In this document: in pieces, positions 45,737 through 55,870 of the stretch
Position numbering within the stretch: position 1 is the first letter of the stretch
Layout of the letters: the number at the start of each line of letters is the position of its first letter
NCBI RefSeq assembly: GCF_014397785.1
Contig: NZ_VZQQ01000008.1
Span: 62,001 to 126,000, forward strand
DNA: 64,000 nucleotides
Reading direction: 5' to 3'
Source: Paraburkholderia podalyriae
Lineage (GTDB): Bacteria > Pseudomonadota > Gammaproteobacteria > Burkholderiales > Burkholderiaceae
The notes under the pieces: model-generated
Told to the model about the DNA's origin: nothing
Database searches by the model: none
What the model saw: only the letters and a program-made list of their open reading frames with translations
Translations under genes and position numbers: made by a program

Positions 45737-45774
45737 TTGACAACACGGCATTCACTTTCTAGCATGCTAGCATG
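45737..45774 (+). promoter_or_regulatory. Promoter of the GntR gene with overlapping palindromic operator
   Basis: TTGACA (45737-45742), 17-bp spacer, TAGCAT (45760-45765). The -10 box lies inside the perfect palindrome CTAGCATGCTAG (45759-45770), which extends as CATGCTAGCATG to 45774. A repressor here would block RNA polymerase directly. Most likely the FadR-type GntR protein regulates itself. Confidence 0.7.
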
Positions 45775-45796
45775 TCTTCTCGAAATCAAGGCCTTC

Positions 45797-46525
45797 GTGA
45801 ATTCCTCGACCGAACTTGAGAATGCCGCCGGTGATCCGTATGTCGCACTGCAAAAAGTCGGCGGCGGCGAGCGCGGCAGCCTGACCGACGCGGTCGAGGC
45901 GGCGTTGCGAGAAGCGATTGTTACGTTGGCGTTGGAACCCGGCATGATGATCGACAAGATCGCCGTGTGCGAACGGATGGGGGTGTCGCGCTTTCCGGTG
46001 TCATCCGCGTTGGCGAGGCTTGCGCATGCGGGTCTCGTCGAGGTATTGCCGCAGCGCGGCACGCGCGTCAAACCGATTGCGCTCGACGACATCCGCCAGC
46101 ATCTATTCATCCGCAGCGCGCTGGAAGTCGAGACGGTGCGTGGCGTGGCGCTGATGCGCGACCGGGCGACGCTCGACGCATTGGCCAGCAACCTCGATCA
46201 GCAGCGCAGTCTGGCCGGAAGTGGCGAACGTCTCGCGTTTCACGCGCTCGATCTGGCTTTCCATGAAATCCTGCTCGACGCGGTGAAACTGCCGCGCGTG
46301 AAGGAAATCGTCTCCGTATCGCGCAATGCGCTGGATCGCGCGAGGCAATTGCTCTCGAGTCCCGAACGGGTCGTGCATACGCTCGAAGAGCATGAGACCA
46401 TCTTCAAGGCTCTTTGCGCCGGCGACAGCGATGCGGCCGCGAAAGCGATGCACGATCATCTCGACCAGGTCGTCGCCGAATTGCACCGGTCCGCAAAAGA
46501 GCGGCCCGACCTGTTCGCGCCTTGA
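45797..46525 (+). CDS. GntR/FadR-type regulator of the fucose locus
   Basis: 242 residues from a GTG at 45797, which lies after the predicted promoter; an ATG at 45764 would overlap the -10 box. Winged helix at ~30-90 (SRFPVSSALARLAHAGLVEV), then a FadR/FCD effector domain (HALDLAFHEILLDA, EEHETIFKAL with metal-type His). The ABC genes follow after 91 bp. The ligand is presumably a fucose-path intermediate. Confidence 0.8.
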   Translation: MNSSTELENAAGDPYVALQKVGGGERGSLTDAVEAALREAIVTLALEPGMMIDKIAVCERMGVSRFPVSSALARLAHAGLVEVLPQRGTRVKPIALDDIRQHLFIRSALEVETVRGVALMRDRATLDALASNLDQQRSLAGSGERLAFHALDLAFHEILLDAVKLPRVKEIVSVSRNALDRARQLLSSPERVVHTLEEHETIFKALCAGDSDAAAKAMHDHLDQVVAELHRSAKERPDLFAP

Positions 46526-46616
46526 ATGAAAGCTGGCATGAAAGCCGTTGTTCAAGCCGTAAAAAGCTCCACCGCAAAAGCGTTGGTGATATAGGCAGCC
46601 GTCGACAGATCAGCAC

Positions 46617-48134
46617 ATGAACCCACTCATTTCCGTCAACAAGCTTTGCAAGAGCTTTCCGGGCGTCAGAGCGCTTCATGACGTCCGGTTCGAACTCATG
46701 GCCGGCGAGGTCCACGCGCTGATGGGCGAGAATGGCGCGGGCAAGTCGACGCTGATGAAAATTCTCGCCGGCGTCTATACGCGCGATTCCGGCGAAATCA
46801 TCTTCGACGGGAAACCCGTCGATTTTCAAAGTCCGCGCGACGCGCAGGCGGTCGGCATCGGCATCATTCATCAGGAACTGCAACTGATGAATCATCTGAG
46901 CATCGCGCAGAACATCTTTATCGGCCGCGAGCCGCGCAAAGGTCTCGGTCTGTTCCTCGACGAAGACAAACTGAATGCGCAGGCAAGCGAGATCCTCGCC
47001 CGCATGCACGTGAAACTCGATCCGCGCACGATGGTCGGCACGTTGACCGTGGCGAGTCAGCAGATGGTCGAGATCGCGAAAGCACTGTCTTTCGATTCGC
47101 GCGTGCTGATCATGGACGAGCCCACGTCCGCGCTCAACGATGCCGAGATCGCGGAACTGTTCCGGATCATCCGTCAATTGAAAGAGCGTGGCGTCGGCGT
47201 CGTCTATATCTCGCACAAGATGGACGAGTTGAAGCAGATCACCGATCGCGTCACCGTGATGCGCGACGGCGAGTATGTGGCCACCGTGCCGACCGAGGGT
47301 ACCAGTGTCGAGACGATCATCGGCATGATGGTCGGACGCACGCTGAGCGACTTGATGCCGGTCGAGAGCGCGCCGATGAAAGGCGAACTCGCGCTCGAAG
47401 TGAGAAATCTCGTTGCCGGTCCGCTGGTGCGCGACGTCAGTTTCGAATTGCGCAAGGGCGAAATACTCGGCTTCGCCGGCCTGATGGGAGCAGGCCGCAC
47501 GGAGGTCGCGCGCGCGGTATTCGGCGCCGATCCGGTCGAATCGGGCGAGATTTTCGTGAAGGGCGCGAAGGCGTCGATCAAAAAGCCCAGTGATGCGGTC
47601 AGGCGCGGCATCGGCTACCTGTCCGAAGATCGCAAGCGCTTCGGCCTCGCCACGGGAATGGACGTCGAATCGAACATCGTGATGTCCGATCTCGGCAAGT
47701 TCCTGTCATTCAATATGTTCCTGCGCGGCGGGCAGATTCGCAAAAGAGCGCGGCACTTCATCAAGCTGCTCGCAATTCGGACGCCTTCAGCGACTCAGCA
47801 GGTGCGGCTCCTGTCCGGCGGCAATCAGCAAAAGATCGTGATTGCGAAATGGCTCGAGCGCGATTGCGACGTGCTGTTCTTCGACGAACCGACGCGCGGC
47901 ATCGATGTCGGCGCGAAAAGCGAAATCTACAAGCTGCTACGCTCGCTGGCGGCGCAAGGCAAGGCGATCGTGATGATCTCCTCCGAGCTTCCCGAGGTTC
48001 TGCGCATGAGCGACCGCATCGTCGTGATGTGCGAAGGCCGCATTACCGGCGAGCTGTCCGCCAGCGAAGCGACGCAGGAGCGCATCATGCATCTCGCGAC
48101 GCAACGCGAAACCCTGAAAACGGCACAAGCCTGA
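46617..48134 (+). CDS. Sugar ABC transporter, double ATPase (RbsA/XylG type)
   Basis: 505 residues, two fused ATPase domains. First: [39 protein letters not shown]. Second: degenerate P-loop [41 protein letters not shown]. Such asymmetry is usual for this family. It powers the RbsC-like permease encoded 13 bp downstream. Probably for L-fucose, from the next-door fucD. Confidence 0.9.
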   Translation: MNPLISVNKLCKSFPGVRALHDVRFELMAGEVHALMGENGAGKSTLMKILAGVYTRDSGEIIFDGKPVDFQSPRDAQAVGIGIIHQELQLMNHLSIAQNIFIGREPRKGLGLFLDEDKLNAQASEILARMHVKLDPRTMVGTLTVASQQMVEIAKALSFDSRVLIMDEPTSALNDAEIAELFRIIRQLKERGVGVVYISHKMDELKQITDRVTVMRDGEYVATVPTEGTSVETIIGMMVGRTLSDLMPVESAPMKGELALEVRNLVAGPLVRDVSFELRKGEILGFAGLMGAGRTEVARAVFGADPVESGEIFVKGAKASIKKPSDAVRRGIGYLSEDRKRFGLATGMDVESNIVMSDLGKFLSFNMFLRGGQIRKRARHFIKLLAIRTPSATQQVRLLSGGNQQKIVIAKWLERDCDVLFFDEPTRGIDVGAKSEIYKLLRSLAAQGKAIVMISSELPEVLRMSDRIVVMCEGRITGELSASEATQERIMHLATQRETLKTAQA

Positions 48135-48147
48135 AGAGGTCTATGAC

Positions 48148-49176
48148 ATGACATTGCAAACGGATACAGCGACGCTGGACAACGAAAGACGCACTTCCGG
48201 CCTGAAAGCGCGCATTTTCGCGCCGACCGCGGTGCAAAAGATGCTCGCGTTCGCGAGCCTCATCCTGCTGCTGGTGTTCTTCAGCTTCGCGTCGCCGGCA
48301 TTCATGCAGATGGACAACATCCTTGGTATTTTGCAGGCGACCGCGGTGAACGGCGTGCTGGCGATCGCCGCCACGTTCGTGATCATCACGGGCGGCATCG
48401 ATCTGTCGGTCGGTACGTTGATGACGTTTACCGCCGTGATTTGCGGGGTGTTTCTCACTTACTGGCATCTGCCGATGTGGATGGGCGTACTCGCGGCACT
48501 CGCGACGGGCGCGGTATGCGGCACGGTATCCGGCACGCTGACCGCGAAAATGAAGATCCCGCCATTCATCGCGACGCTCGGCATGATGATGCTGCTCAAA
48601 GGGCTTTCGCTCGTCGTATCGGCGGACAAGCCGATCTATTTCACCGATACCGAGAACTTCTACCGTATTTCCCAGGACTCGCTGATCGGCTATTTCCTGC
48701 CGGGCGTGCCGATTCCGAATGCGGTACTGATCCTGTTCTTTCTTGCGATCGTCAGTTCTATTACGCTCAATCGCACCGCACTCGGCCGCTATACGTTCGC
48801 GCTCGGCAGCAACGAGGAAGCGGTGCGGCTCTCGGGCGTCAATGTCGATCGCTGGAAGATCGCGATTTACGGCGTGGGCGGCTCGATCTGCGGTATCGCG
48901 GGTCTGCTGATCGCGTCGCGGCTGAATTCGGCGCAACCGGCGCTCGGTCAGGGCTACGAGCTCGATGCGATCGCGGCGGTCGTGATCGGAGGCACCTCGT
49001 TGAGCGGCGGCTCGGGCACGATACTCGGCACCATCATCGGTGCTTTCATCATGAGCGTGCTGACCAACGGACTGCGCATCATGTCGGTCGCGCAGGAGTG
49101 GCAGATCGTCGTGACGGGTCTGATCATCATTCTGGCGGTGTATGCGGACATCCTGCGGCGCAGCCGGAGCAGTTGA
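48148..49176 (+). CDS. Sugar ABC transporter permease (RbsC type)
   Basis: 342 residues, ~10 helices, BPD_transp_2 family. Typical stretches: ITGGIDLSVGTLMTFTAVI, NRTALGRYTFALGSNEEAVR and GYELDAIAAVVIGGTSLSGG. Inner-membrane channel for the ATPase above. Followed by 131 bp without a gene before the binding protein. Confidence 0.9.
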   Translation: MTLQTDTATLDNERRTSGLKARIFAPTAVQKMLAFASLILLLVFFSFASPAFMQMDNILGILQATAVNGVLAIAATFVIITGGIDLSVGTLMTFTAVICGVFLTYWHLPMWMGVLAALATGAVCGTVSGTLTAKMKIPPFIATLGMMMLLKGLSLVVSADKPIYFTDTENFYRISQDSLIGYFLPGVPIPNAVLILFFLAIVSSITLNRTALGRYTFALGSNEEAVRLSGVNVDRWKIAIYGVGGSICGIAGLLIASRLNSAQPALGQGYELDAIAAVVIGGTSLSGGSGTILGTIIGAFIMSVLTNGLRIMSVAQEWQIVVTGLIIILAVYADILRRSRSS

Positions 49177-49307
49177 CGCGGGAACAACGAAGCAGCAAAT
49201 AGGCGGCAAATAAGCAGCAAACCCAGAACCATGAGCGAGAGGGGCGCGCGAAGGCTCCCCCTGAAGCTCGATAGCGGCTTGATAGCCCAACCATTGGAGG
49301 AGGCCCC

Positions 49308-50249
49308 ATGTTGAAGAGAAGACTAATCGGTGTCGCGGTCGGTGTCGGTGCGCTCGTCGGCGGAAGTTGTCTCGCGTATGCGGACGAGCCGTATATTCCG
49401 CTTATTTCGAAGGGCTTCCAGCACCAGTTCTGGCAGGCCGTCAAATCGGGCGCCGAGCAGTCCGCGAAAGCGAACAACGTCAGGATCACGTTCGAGGGAC
49501 CGGAAACGGAAGCGATGGTCGACAAGCAGATCGACATGCTGTCGGCCGCGCTCGCGAAGAAACCGCAGGCGCTCGGTATCGCCGCGCTCGACAGCAAGGC
49601 GGCCATCCCCTTGCTCAAGCGCGCCCAGAACCAGAAGATTCCGGTGATCGCATTCGACTCGGGCGTCGACAGCGATATTCCTTTGACGACCTGCTCGACG
49701 GACAACGTCGCCGCCGCCGCGCTCGCCGCCGACAAGATGGCCGAGCTGATCGGCAATTCTGGCGAAGTCGGCGTGATCGTGCACGATCAGACGAGCCGCA
49801 CCGGTGTCGATCGCCGCGACGGTTTCTTGAACCAGATGAAGTCGAAGCATCCGAACATCAAGATCGTGTCCGTGCAATACGGCGCCGGCGATCACCTGAA
49901 GTCCGCGGAAATCGCCAAGGCAATGATCCAGGCCAATCCGAACCTGAAGGGCATCTTCGGTGCGAACGAAGGTTCCGCGGAAGGCGCGGCGATCGGCGTC
50001 AAGGAATCGGGTAAGAAACTCGTGCTGATCGGCTTCGACTCCGGCAAGGAGCAGAAGGAGAACATTATGTCGGGCCTGATGGCCGGCGCGATTACGCAGA
50101 ATCCGGTCGGTATCGGCAAATGCACGGTCGACTCGGCGGTCAAGGCGCTGCACGGGGAGAAGCTGCCGAAGAAGGTCGACACCGGCTTCTACTGGTACGA
50201 CAAGACCAATATGAACGATCCGAAGATCGCAGCCGTGCTGTACGACTAG
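49308..50249 (+). CDS. Sugar-binding periplasmic protein (RbsB type)
   Basis: 313 residues with a Sec signal (IGVAVGVGALVGGSCLAYADE). Peripla_BP_4 fold; VGVIVHDQTSRTGVDRRDGF and NLKGIFGANEGSAEGAAIG line the sugar site. GGAGGAGGCCCC precedes the ATG. It is the last gene of the operon, ended by a strong terminator. L-fucose is the likely ligand, by context. Confidence 0.88.
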   Translation: MLKRRLIGVAVGVGALVGGSCLAYADEPYIPLISKGFQHQFWQAVKSGAEQSAKANNVRITFEGPETEAMVDKQIDMLSAALAKKPQALGIAALDSKAAIPLLKRAQNQKIPVIAFDSGVDSDIPLTTCSTDNVAAAALAADKMAELIGNSGEVGVIVHDQTSRTGVDRRDGFLNQMKSKHPNIKIVSVQYGAGDHLKSAEIAKAMIQANPNLKGIFGANEGSAEGAAIGVKESGKKLVLIGFDSGKEQKENIMSGLMAGAITQNPVGIGKCTVDSAVKALHGEKLPKKVDTGFYWYDKTNMNDPKIAAVLYD

Positions 50250-50300
50250 GCAAGGCCGGCAATCGCGACTCGGGAAGCCGAGGCTGCTGGAAATCATCAA

Positions 50301-50333
50301 AGAGGAAGAGCCGCGCTCTTCCTCTCTTTTATT
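50301..50333 (+). terminator. Intrinsic terminator after the sugar-binding protein gene
   Basis: Perfect 10-bp stem AGAGGAAGAG / CTCTTCCTCT with loop CCGCG, followed by CTTTTATT. It lies 52 bp after the stop codon. Confidence 0.9.
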
Positions 50334-50453
50334 GCCGTTCCGCAACGGCTGCCATTGCCTGCATTAATCTGATATTTTATGCTTATGTGATCGCTGCACG
50401 AGCCGTCCATTCGCATGCCGATTCGGACCCACCCACCGTCGAATGCGCAGGTC

Positions 50454-52403
50454 ATGGCTTTTACCGAACCAAGGTCTCCATTTTTCAGGTGGGTCGTGTC
50501 CACGGCCCAGAACCTGAGTCCGGATAACCGGCAGATTCTGCTTGCCAACCTGTTCACGCGGACCGCATCGATCGTTTTTGCGTCGATTTGCGAAATCAGC
50601 GTTTGCGCGACCGCGTATTATCTTTACCCGATTCCGCTGTATGCCGCGTGGGGCATTGCGGTCGTCGCGTTGCTGATCGCGCGGCTCCTGCTGATCTGGC
50701 TATGCCGCAAGCGCGCCGCGCAAGGGCTGCCCACCCCGACTTCCGCGTTTATTCTCGCGAGTCTGTTGTGGAGCGCGCTATTCGGCTTCGGCACATTGCT
50801 ATGCAATATCAGCGCAAGTCCCACGCTATTTCTGCTTGGAAACGTTTGCGCGGTCGGTGTGATCGGCGGATTGGCCGGCCGCAATGCGAGCACGCCGCGG
50901 CTCGCGTTATTGCAGATCGTGTTTATTCTCAGCTTTCTGAGTATCGGCGCGGCGATGTCGCCGGGCAACGGCAAGCTCGTGCTGCTATTTCAGGCGCCGT
51001 TTTGCGCGGCCGGCTTTTTCACGGTCGCGCTGCGCAGTAATCGCGACACCGTCGCGTTGCTGCTCGCGCGCGAAAACAGTCATCGCCTCGCGCGCCAGGA
51101 CAGCCTGACCGGTTTGCCGAATCGCGCGCGTATCAGCGAATTGCTGCTCGAACGCAGCGGCGAGCATTCGACGCGGCAGGGCGAGGCGTTCGCGGTGCTG
51201 CTGATCGACCTCGATGGTTTCAAGGCGATCAACGACAGTCTCGGCCATGCCGCCGGCGACCAGATTCTTCAGGAAGCGGCGACACGTTTGCGCGATCTGC
51301 TGCCGAGCGGCGATCAGGTTGGCCGTCTGTCCGGCGACGAGTTCGTCGCGATTTCGGACGACACCGGGCAGCTTCGCGATGTGCGCGTGCTGGCCGATCG
51401 CATCGTCAGAACGCTGGCGCGGCCGTTCGTGTTGAGTGAAGCGCTCGTCCATATCGGCGCGAGCGTCGGCATCGCGCTTTATCCCGAACATGCGAAAACG
51501 GGCCCGCAATTGCTGATCTGCGCCGACCGCGCGTTGTATGGCGTCAAGCGAAGCGGCAAAAGCGCGTTCGCGATTTTCGATGCCGAGCAGCACGTGTCCG
51601 ACGAAAGCCTGAGCCTGTTGCGCAGTGACCTCGAAGGCGCGCTGAAGTCGTTCAACGGTTTGCGCATGGAATATCAGCCGATCGTCGATCTGAATACCGG
51701 CGCAGTAGCGGGCCGCGAGGCTCTGATTCGCTGGACCCATCCGACGCGCGGCGAGTTGTCGCCGTCCGCGTTCATTCCCACCGCCGAGCGCACCGGCCTG
51801 ATCCTCGCATTGGGCGAATGGGTGCTGCTGCAATCGTGCATGGCTGCGGCGGCGTGGCGCGACAAGGTGATCGTCGCGGTCAACGTATCGCCGGTTCAGT
51901 TGCGCGAGGAATCGTTTGCATCGACGGTCACGGCAATACTTCGAAAAACGAAGCTTCCGCCGACGCGGCTCAATCTCGAAGTCACGGAAACGGCGCTATT
52001 GAACGACGACGAAGTGACTCGCCGCAATATCACCCGGTTGCGCGCATTGGGCATCGGGCTCGCGCTCGACGACTTCGGCACCGGCTTTTCGACGATGTCG
52101 ACGCTCGTGCGCTTCTCGTTCGACAAACTGAAGATCGACAGCTCGTTCGTCCGCGAGTCCGTGCATGGGCGGGAATCGGCGGCCGTGGTGCGCGGCATCG
52201 TCGCGCTTGCGCGCGAAATCGGCATGCCGACCACGGCCGAGGGCATCGAAAACCAGGAGCAGCTCAATTTCGTGCGCGTATGCGGTTGCACGCATGCGCA
52301 GGGTTATCTGCTAGGCAAGCCGATGTGCAACGACGAAATCGAGCAGTGCGAAGCGGTGCTCGACGCGCGTGTTGCCGACAAGGCCGCGCCCGCTGACTTT
52401 TGA
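50454..52403 (+). CDS. Membrane GGDEF-EAL protein
   Basis: 649 residues. About six helices form an N-terminal sensor (residues 30-200), then GGDEF (~220-380) and EAL (~395-640) domains. The GGDEF motif reads SGDEF (RLSGDEFVAI), generally still active. The EAL part has EAL in GREALIRW, the LDDFGTGFS loop and KIDSSFV, so it may also hydrolyse c-di-GMP. Start 50454 (MAFTEPR) is preferred; 50415 is possible. It stands alone. The net direction of its activity cannot be judged. Confidence 0.88.
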   Translation: MAFTEPRSPFFRWVVSTAQNLSPDNRQILLANLFTRTASIVFASICEISVCATAYYLYPIPLYAAWGIAVVALLIARLLLIWLCRKRAAQGLPTPTSAFILASLLWSALFGFGTLLCNISASPTLFLLGNVCAVGVIGGLAGRNASTPRLALLQIVFILSFLSIGAAMSPGNGKLVLLFQAPFCAAGFFTVALRSNRDTVALLLARENSHRLARQDSLTGLPNRARISELLLERSGEHSTRQGEAFAVLLIDLDGFKAINDSLGHAAGDQILQEAATRLRDLLPSGDQVGRLSGDEFVAISDDTGQLRDVRVLADRIVRTLARPFVLSEALVHIGASVGIALYPEHAKTGPQLLICADRALYGVKRSGKSAFAIFDAEQHVSDESLSLLRSDLEGALKSFNGLRMEYQPIVDLNTGAVAGREALIRWTHPTRGELSPSAFIPTAERTGLILALGEWVLLQSCMAAAAWRDKVIVAVNVSPVQLREESFASTVTAILRKTKLPPTRLNLEVTETALLNDDEVTRRNITRLRALGIGLALDDFGTGFSTMSTLVRFSFDKLKIDSSFVRESVHGRESAAVVRGIVALAREIGMPTTAEGIENQEQLNFVRVCGCTHAQGYLLGKPMCNDEIEQCEAVLDARVADKAAPADF

Positions 52404-52432
52404 TATCCGTTACCGACACGATCGAGGTCGAG

Positions 52433-52855
52433 ATGTCGTCTCCCTGGCAATTCCAGTTGCGTATCACCGCATCGGCGGAACTCGCCGACTCGCTGCGCGC
52501 GGACCCGTCGTGCGCCGCGCATCCAGCGCTTCGTGCCGTCCTGCAAGCGCATCACGCCACGCTCAAATGCCAGTTCGATGCATTCGCCGACTATGTCAGC
52601 GAAGCCGAAAGAATCGGTACCGAGAATTACCCGCTTTATCAATGGACGCGGCAGACCATCGGGAATCCGGAAAAGAAAGCGAAGTACCTGCAATCGTTCA
52701 CGCTCTATGTGAACGGCGACGAAGTGTATGGCAAGGAGGTGGCGGATGCCCTCGAGGCCGGCTTGTCAAAGCTGATCGACACGAACGGCATTCTTCGCGT
52801 TTCGAGGTACGACACGAATCCCGCGAACAATCCGCAGCCGCCCGCCCGGGTGTGA
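52433..52855 (+). CDS. Hypothetical cytoplasmic protein
   Basis: 140 residues, no signal or membrane segment, starts 29 bp after the GGDEF-EAL gene with GAGGTCGAG upstream. No family is recognised. Features: LYQWTRQTIGNPEKKAKYLQ and a helical C-terminus with LEAGLSKLID, ending in a Pro/Asn-rich tail. Possibly cotranscribed with the c-di-GMP gene. Confidence 0.6.
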   Translation: MSSPWQFQLRITASAELADSLRADPSCAAHPALRAVLQAHHATLKCQFDAFADYVSEAERIGTENYPLYQWTRQTIGNPEKKAKYLQSFTLYVNGDEVYGKEVADALEAGLSKLIDTNGILRVSRYDTNPANNPQPPARV

Positions 52856-52970
52856 CGCAGCCATTTAAATTTCACTCGGAAAGCTTCATCGTTAAGCGAT
52901 GTAACATTTGACGACATGCCATAAAGTTCGTGAGAGGATGCAGTTTCATTTATTTTTGTGGGAGTGCGAT

Positions 52971-53195
52971 ATGGGACTGCTGGACGAAGTGGGCAAGATT
53001 GCCGGTGCGGTTGCCGCCGTGGAAGCTGCGGAGAAAGTCGATCCCGAAGCGGGTCTGTTGACCAAAGGCGTGGCCGCTATCGCCGGGTTCGAGGGTGCCG
53101 GCAAGCTGGAATCGCTGGTGGAAAAGAAAGAAGAAGAGAAGCAGGCCGACGCCGACAACGCTCAAGCCGCGGACGATTCAAGCTCGCAGACCTGA
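52971..53195 (+). CDS. Small acidic protein of unknown function
   Basis: 74 residues; MGLLDEVGKIAGAVAAVEAA and a Lys/Glu-rich then Asp/Ala-rich tail ending DDSSSQT. The first part is an amphipathic Ala/Gly-rich helix. GGGAG precedes the ATG. No family is recognised; small stress-type proteins have comparable composition. Confidence 0.55.
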   Translation: MGLLDEVGKIAGAVAAVEAAEKVDPEAGLLTKGVAAIAGFEGAGKLESLVEKKEEEKQADADNAQAADDSSSQT

Positions 53196-53428
53196 ACGGA
53201 CGTCAAACGGATTGCCGGTTGCATGCGCGTGATCGAATCACGCGCGGCACCGGCAATTTGTTTTTGTAAACCTTTCGATATCGAACCTCTCCTTCCGCTG
53301 CTCACCCGATGTTTTCATCGGGCTGTCATCGCCGTCCGGCTACGATCGTCCGTCACTTTCCGTCCGCGCTCGCCCCGCGGGGCGTTGTTGTGCGCTGGCA
53401 TTCTTCCACCTGAACAACAATACCGGAC

Positions 53429-55135
53429 ATGTCGAACAGAAAAATCGTCAAGACAACGCCTGCCGATGAACACGGCGCATCGATCGTATCGCGTCGCGGC
53501 TTTCTGAAGTTCGCCGGCGTATCGAGTCTCGCGACGGCGGCGGGCGCGCTCGCGTCGACCGCGCGCGGCGCGAATAGCGGCGCACCCGATGGCACGCCCG
53601 AACAGATCCATCTGACCTGGGGCAGCGACCCGACGAGCGAAGTCACCGTGTCGTGGTCGTCGCTCGCGCCCGCAGTCAATCCGCAGGTTCGGGTGAGCGG
53701 CGTGAACAGCGGGGACCACGCGAAACATACGGTGCACGCGGTGCAAAGCACTTACACCGACGGCATCAACGGCGAGGTCGTATTCAATTATCACGCGCGC
53801 GTGCGTGAGCTCAAGGCCGACACGAGCTATCAGTACGAAGTGACGGCCGATAACGACAGCAACGCATCGCAACCCTTCACCGCGAGTTTTCGCACCGCGC
53901 CGCGCGGCCGCGCGCCATTTCGCTGGACGAGCTACGGCGATCTCGCGACGCCGAATACGAACTGGGTGCTGTCGTCGCCGCAAAGCCGCTTCGCGGTGGC
54001 GGCCGTCGAGCGCTTCCAGCCGCTGTTCCATCTGCTGAACGGTGACCTGTGCTACGCGAATCTGAGCCCGATGCACCAGCCCGAGGTGTGGCGCGACTTC
54101 GGCAACAACGCGCAGACGTCGGCGTCGAACCGGCCGTGGATGCCGTGTCCAGGCAATCACGAACTCGAATTCAACAATGGCGAGCAAGGCCTTGCGTCGT
54201 ATCTGTCGCGCTACGCGCTGCCCGATAATCACACGCGTTTTCCGGGCCGCTGGTACAGCTTCCGCGTCGGCTCGGTGCTGTTCATTTCGCTCGATGCGGA
54301 CGACGTCGTCTATCAGGATGCCGCCGCTTTCGTCGCCGGGCCGGCATCGCTGACGCCGGTGGCGAGTACCGGCAATCCGCCGATTCCGGCGGGCACGTCG
54401 CTGTACGTGCGCGGCTACAGCAATGGCGAGCAGACGCGCTGGCTCGAAAAGGTGCTACAGCATGCGTCGCACGATGACGGCGTGGACTGGATCATCGTGC
54501 AGATGCATCAGGACGCGCTCAGTTCGTCGAAGACCGGCAACGGTTCCGACAAGGGCATTCGCGAAGCGTGGCTGCCGCTGTTCGATCGCTATGGTGTGGA
54601 CCTCGTGCTGTGCGGTCACGATCACGACTACGAGCGCAGCTATCCGGTGCGCGGTTGCAATCACAACAAGGGCAGCGACATCGCGACGGGGCGCCCGGTC
54701 GATACGTTGCAGCCCAAGCCGATCATGTCGGCGGTATCGGCGGGTGCATCGACGTTCGATACGAGCCACGGCACGATCCACCTGATTCTCGGCGGCGGCG
54801 GCACGAGCGCGCCGCTCGACGTGTACGGCGTCGATACCGGCACAGGCCTGCCGCAGGCGCGCATCTTCACGAAGCCGAATCGCCCGATGCCGTCGACGAC
54901 CGCGGGCACGTTCGTGCGCGCGAGCGCCGATGCGGTCGAAGACGCGATATGGTCAGCGCAACGCGACACCGGCACCGGCTACGGCATCGCGGTGTTCGAT
55001 TACGATCCCGGGCAGCCCGGCGGCGACACCACGATCACGATGAACTACTACCATGCGCCGGGCGCGGATCAGACGCCGACACCGGAGTATGAACTGTTCG
55101 AGACGATTGGATTGCGGAAGAAGCGGCGCGGGTAG
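53429..55135 (+). CDS. Tat-exported purple acid phosphatase-like metallophosphoesterase
   Basis: 568 residues. Tat signal SRRGFLKFAGVSSLATAAGA, then a fibronectin-III-like domain (~55-155) and a calcineurin-like phosphoesterase domain. Metal ligands are visible: SYGDLATP, LLNGDLCYAN, PCPGNHELEF, VQMHQDAL and CGHDHDYERSYP. It would release phosphate from organic esters in the periplasm. Followed by its own terminator. No phosphate-box-like site was searched in detail. Confidence 0.88.
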   Translation: MSNRKIVKTTPADEHGASIVSRRGFLKFAGVSSLATAAGALASTARGANSGAPDGTPEQIHLTWGSDPTSEVTVSWSSLAPAVNPQVRVSGVNSGDHAKHTVHAVQSTYTDGINGEVVFNYHARVRELKADTSYQYEVTADNDSNASQPFTASFRTAPRGRAPFRWTSYGDLATPNTNWVLSSPQSRFAVAAVERFQPLFHLLNGDLCYANLSPMHQPEVWRDFGNNAQTSASNRPWMPCPGNHELEFNNGEQGLASYLSRYALPDNHTRFPGRWYSFRVGSVLFISLDADDVVYQDAAAFVAGPASLTPVASTGNPPIPAGTSLYVRGYSNGEQTRWLEKVLQHASHDDGVDWIIVQMHQDALSSSKTGNGSDKGIREAWLPLFDRYGVDLVLCGHDHDYERSYPVRGCNHNKGSDIATGRPVDTLQPKPIMSAVSAGASTFDTSHGTIHLILGGGGTSAPLDVYGVDTGTGLPQARIFTKPNRPMPSTTAGTFVRASADAVEDAIWSAQRDTGTGYGIAVFDYDPGQPGGDTTITMNYYHAPGADQTPTPEYELFETIGLRKKRRG

Positions 55136-55175
55136 AAAGATAGATTTGATTCACTGATCGGCATTCAAATTCCAG

Positions 55176-55206
55176 GGGCCGCTCATCACGAGCGGCCCTT
55201 GTTTTT
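55176..55206 (+). terminator. Intrinsic terminator after the phosphatase gene
   Basis: GGGCCGCTC-ATCAC-GAGCGGCCC stem followed by TTGTTTTT; 40 bp after the stop codon. Confidence 0.9.
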
Positions 55207-55338
55207 CCATGGTCCCTGCAAAAAACAATGCCCCATTCATTTTGTTACACGTCTTACCGCCACGGACTGTCGTGGTTACAAAGCCCTTTCCGAAGCCCCG
55301 CTATACTCGGCGCCGTCTCACTAAAACAAAGACCCGAT

Positions 55339-55779
55339 ATGTCGAAGAAAATCATCCAGATGGTTGCCGTGGCTGCATTGAGCGCCGCGGCGTCGTTGCC
55401 GGCACTCGCCGGTGATATGAACAACATGCTCGGCGGCGCGCTCGGTGGCGTCGCTGGCGCGGCAGTCGGCGGCGCGGTGGGCGGTAGCACCGGCGCGGTG
55501 ATCGGCGGCGCAGTGGGCGGCGGGGCGGGCGGCGCGGTCACGTCGAATCGCCGCGAACGCACCGGCGCGATCATCGGCGGCGCGCTTGGTGGCGGGGCGG
55601 GCACCGCGGCCGGCAACGCGATGGGCGGCCGCACCGGCGGGCTCGTCGGCGCGGCGCTCGGCGGCGGCGCGGGTTCGGCGCTCGGCGGCAACGTCTCGCG
55701 CTCGAACTCATATGCCAACGACTACTCCCGCGGCTACCAATCGGGCAAGCACCATCACAAGCATCGTCACTACGACTGA
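55339..55779 (+). CDS. Glycine-zipper envelope protein
   Basis: 146 residues with a Sec signal (MVAVAALSAAASLPALAGD). The middle is made of repeated GGAxGGAxGxAxGG units, interrupted by SNRRERTG, as in glycine-zipper (SlyB/Rcc01693-like) proteins that insert helices in membranes. The tail is Tyr/Ser/His-rich and ends KHHHKHRHYD, a possible metal-binding site. Role unknown. Confidence 0.75.
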   Translation: MSKKIIQMVAVAALSAAASLPALAGDMNNMLGGALGGVAGAAVGGAVGGSTGAVIGGAVGGGAGGAVTSNRRERTGAIIGGALGGGAGTAAGNAMGGRTGGLVGAALGGGAGSALGGNVSRSNSYANDYSRGYQSGKHHHKHRHYD

Positions 55780-55870
55780 GACGGCTTGACATCGACGGGA
55801 CCGGTCGGCGAAGAATAAGGGCCGCCCGTCGCGCATCGCGGCGGCCCTACGGCCCACGGCCCTACGACCG

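Noticed and set aside
55433..55690. Tandem DNA repeat in the glycine-zipper gene
   Set aside because: The repetition comes from Gly/Ala codons in the coding sequence, with no fixed DNA period; explained by the protein.
55800..55850. GC-rich inverted repeat between the glycine-zipper and NHL genes as an intrinsic terminator
   Set aside because: The arms pair (GGGCCGCC / GGCGGCCC) but no T-run follows on either strand; too weak to call.
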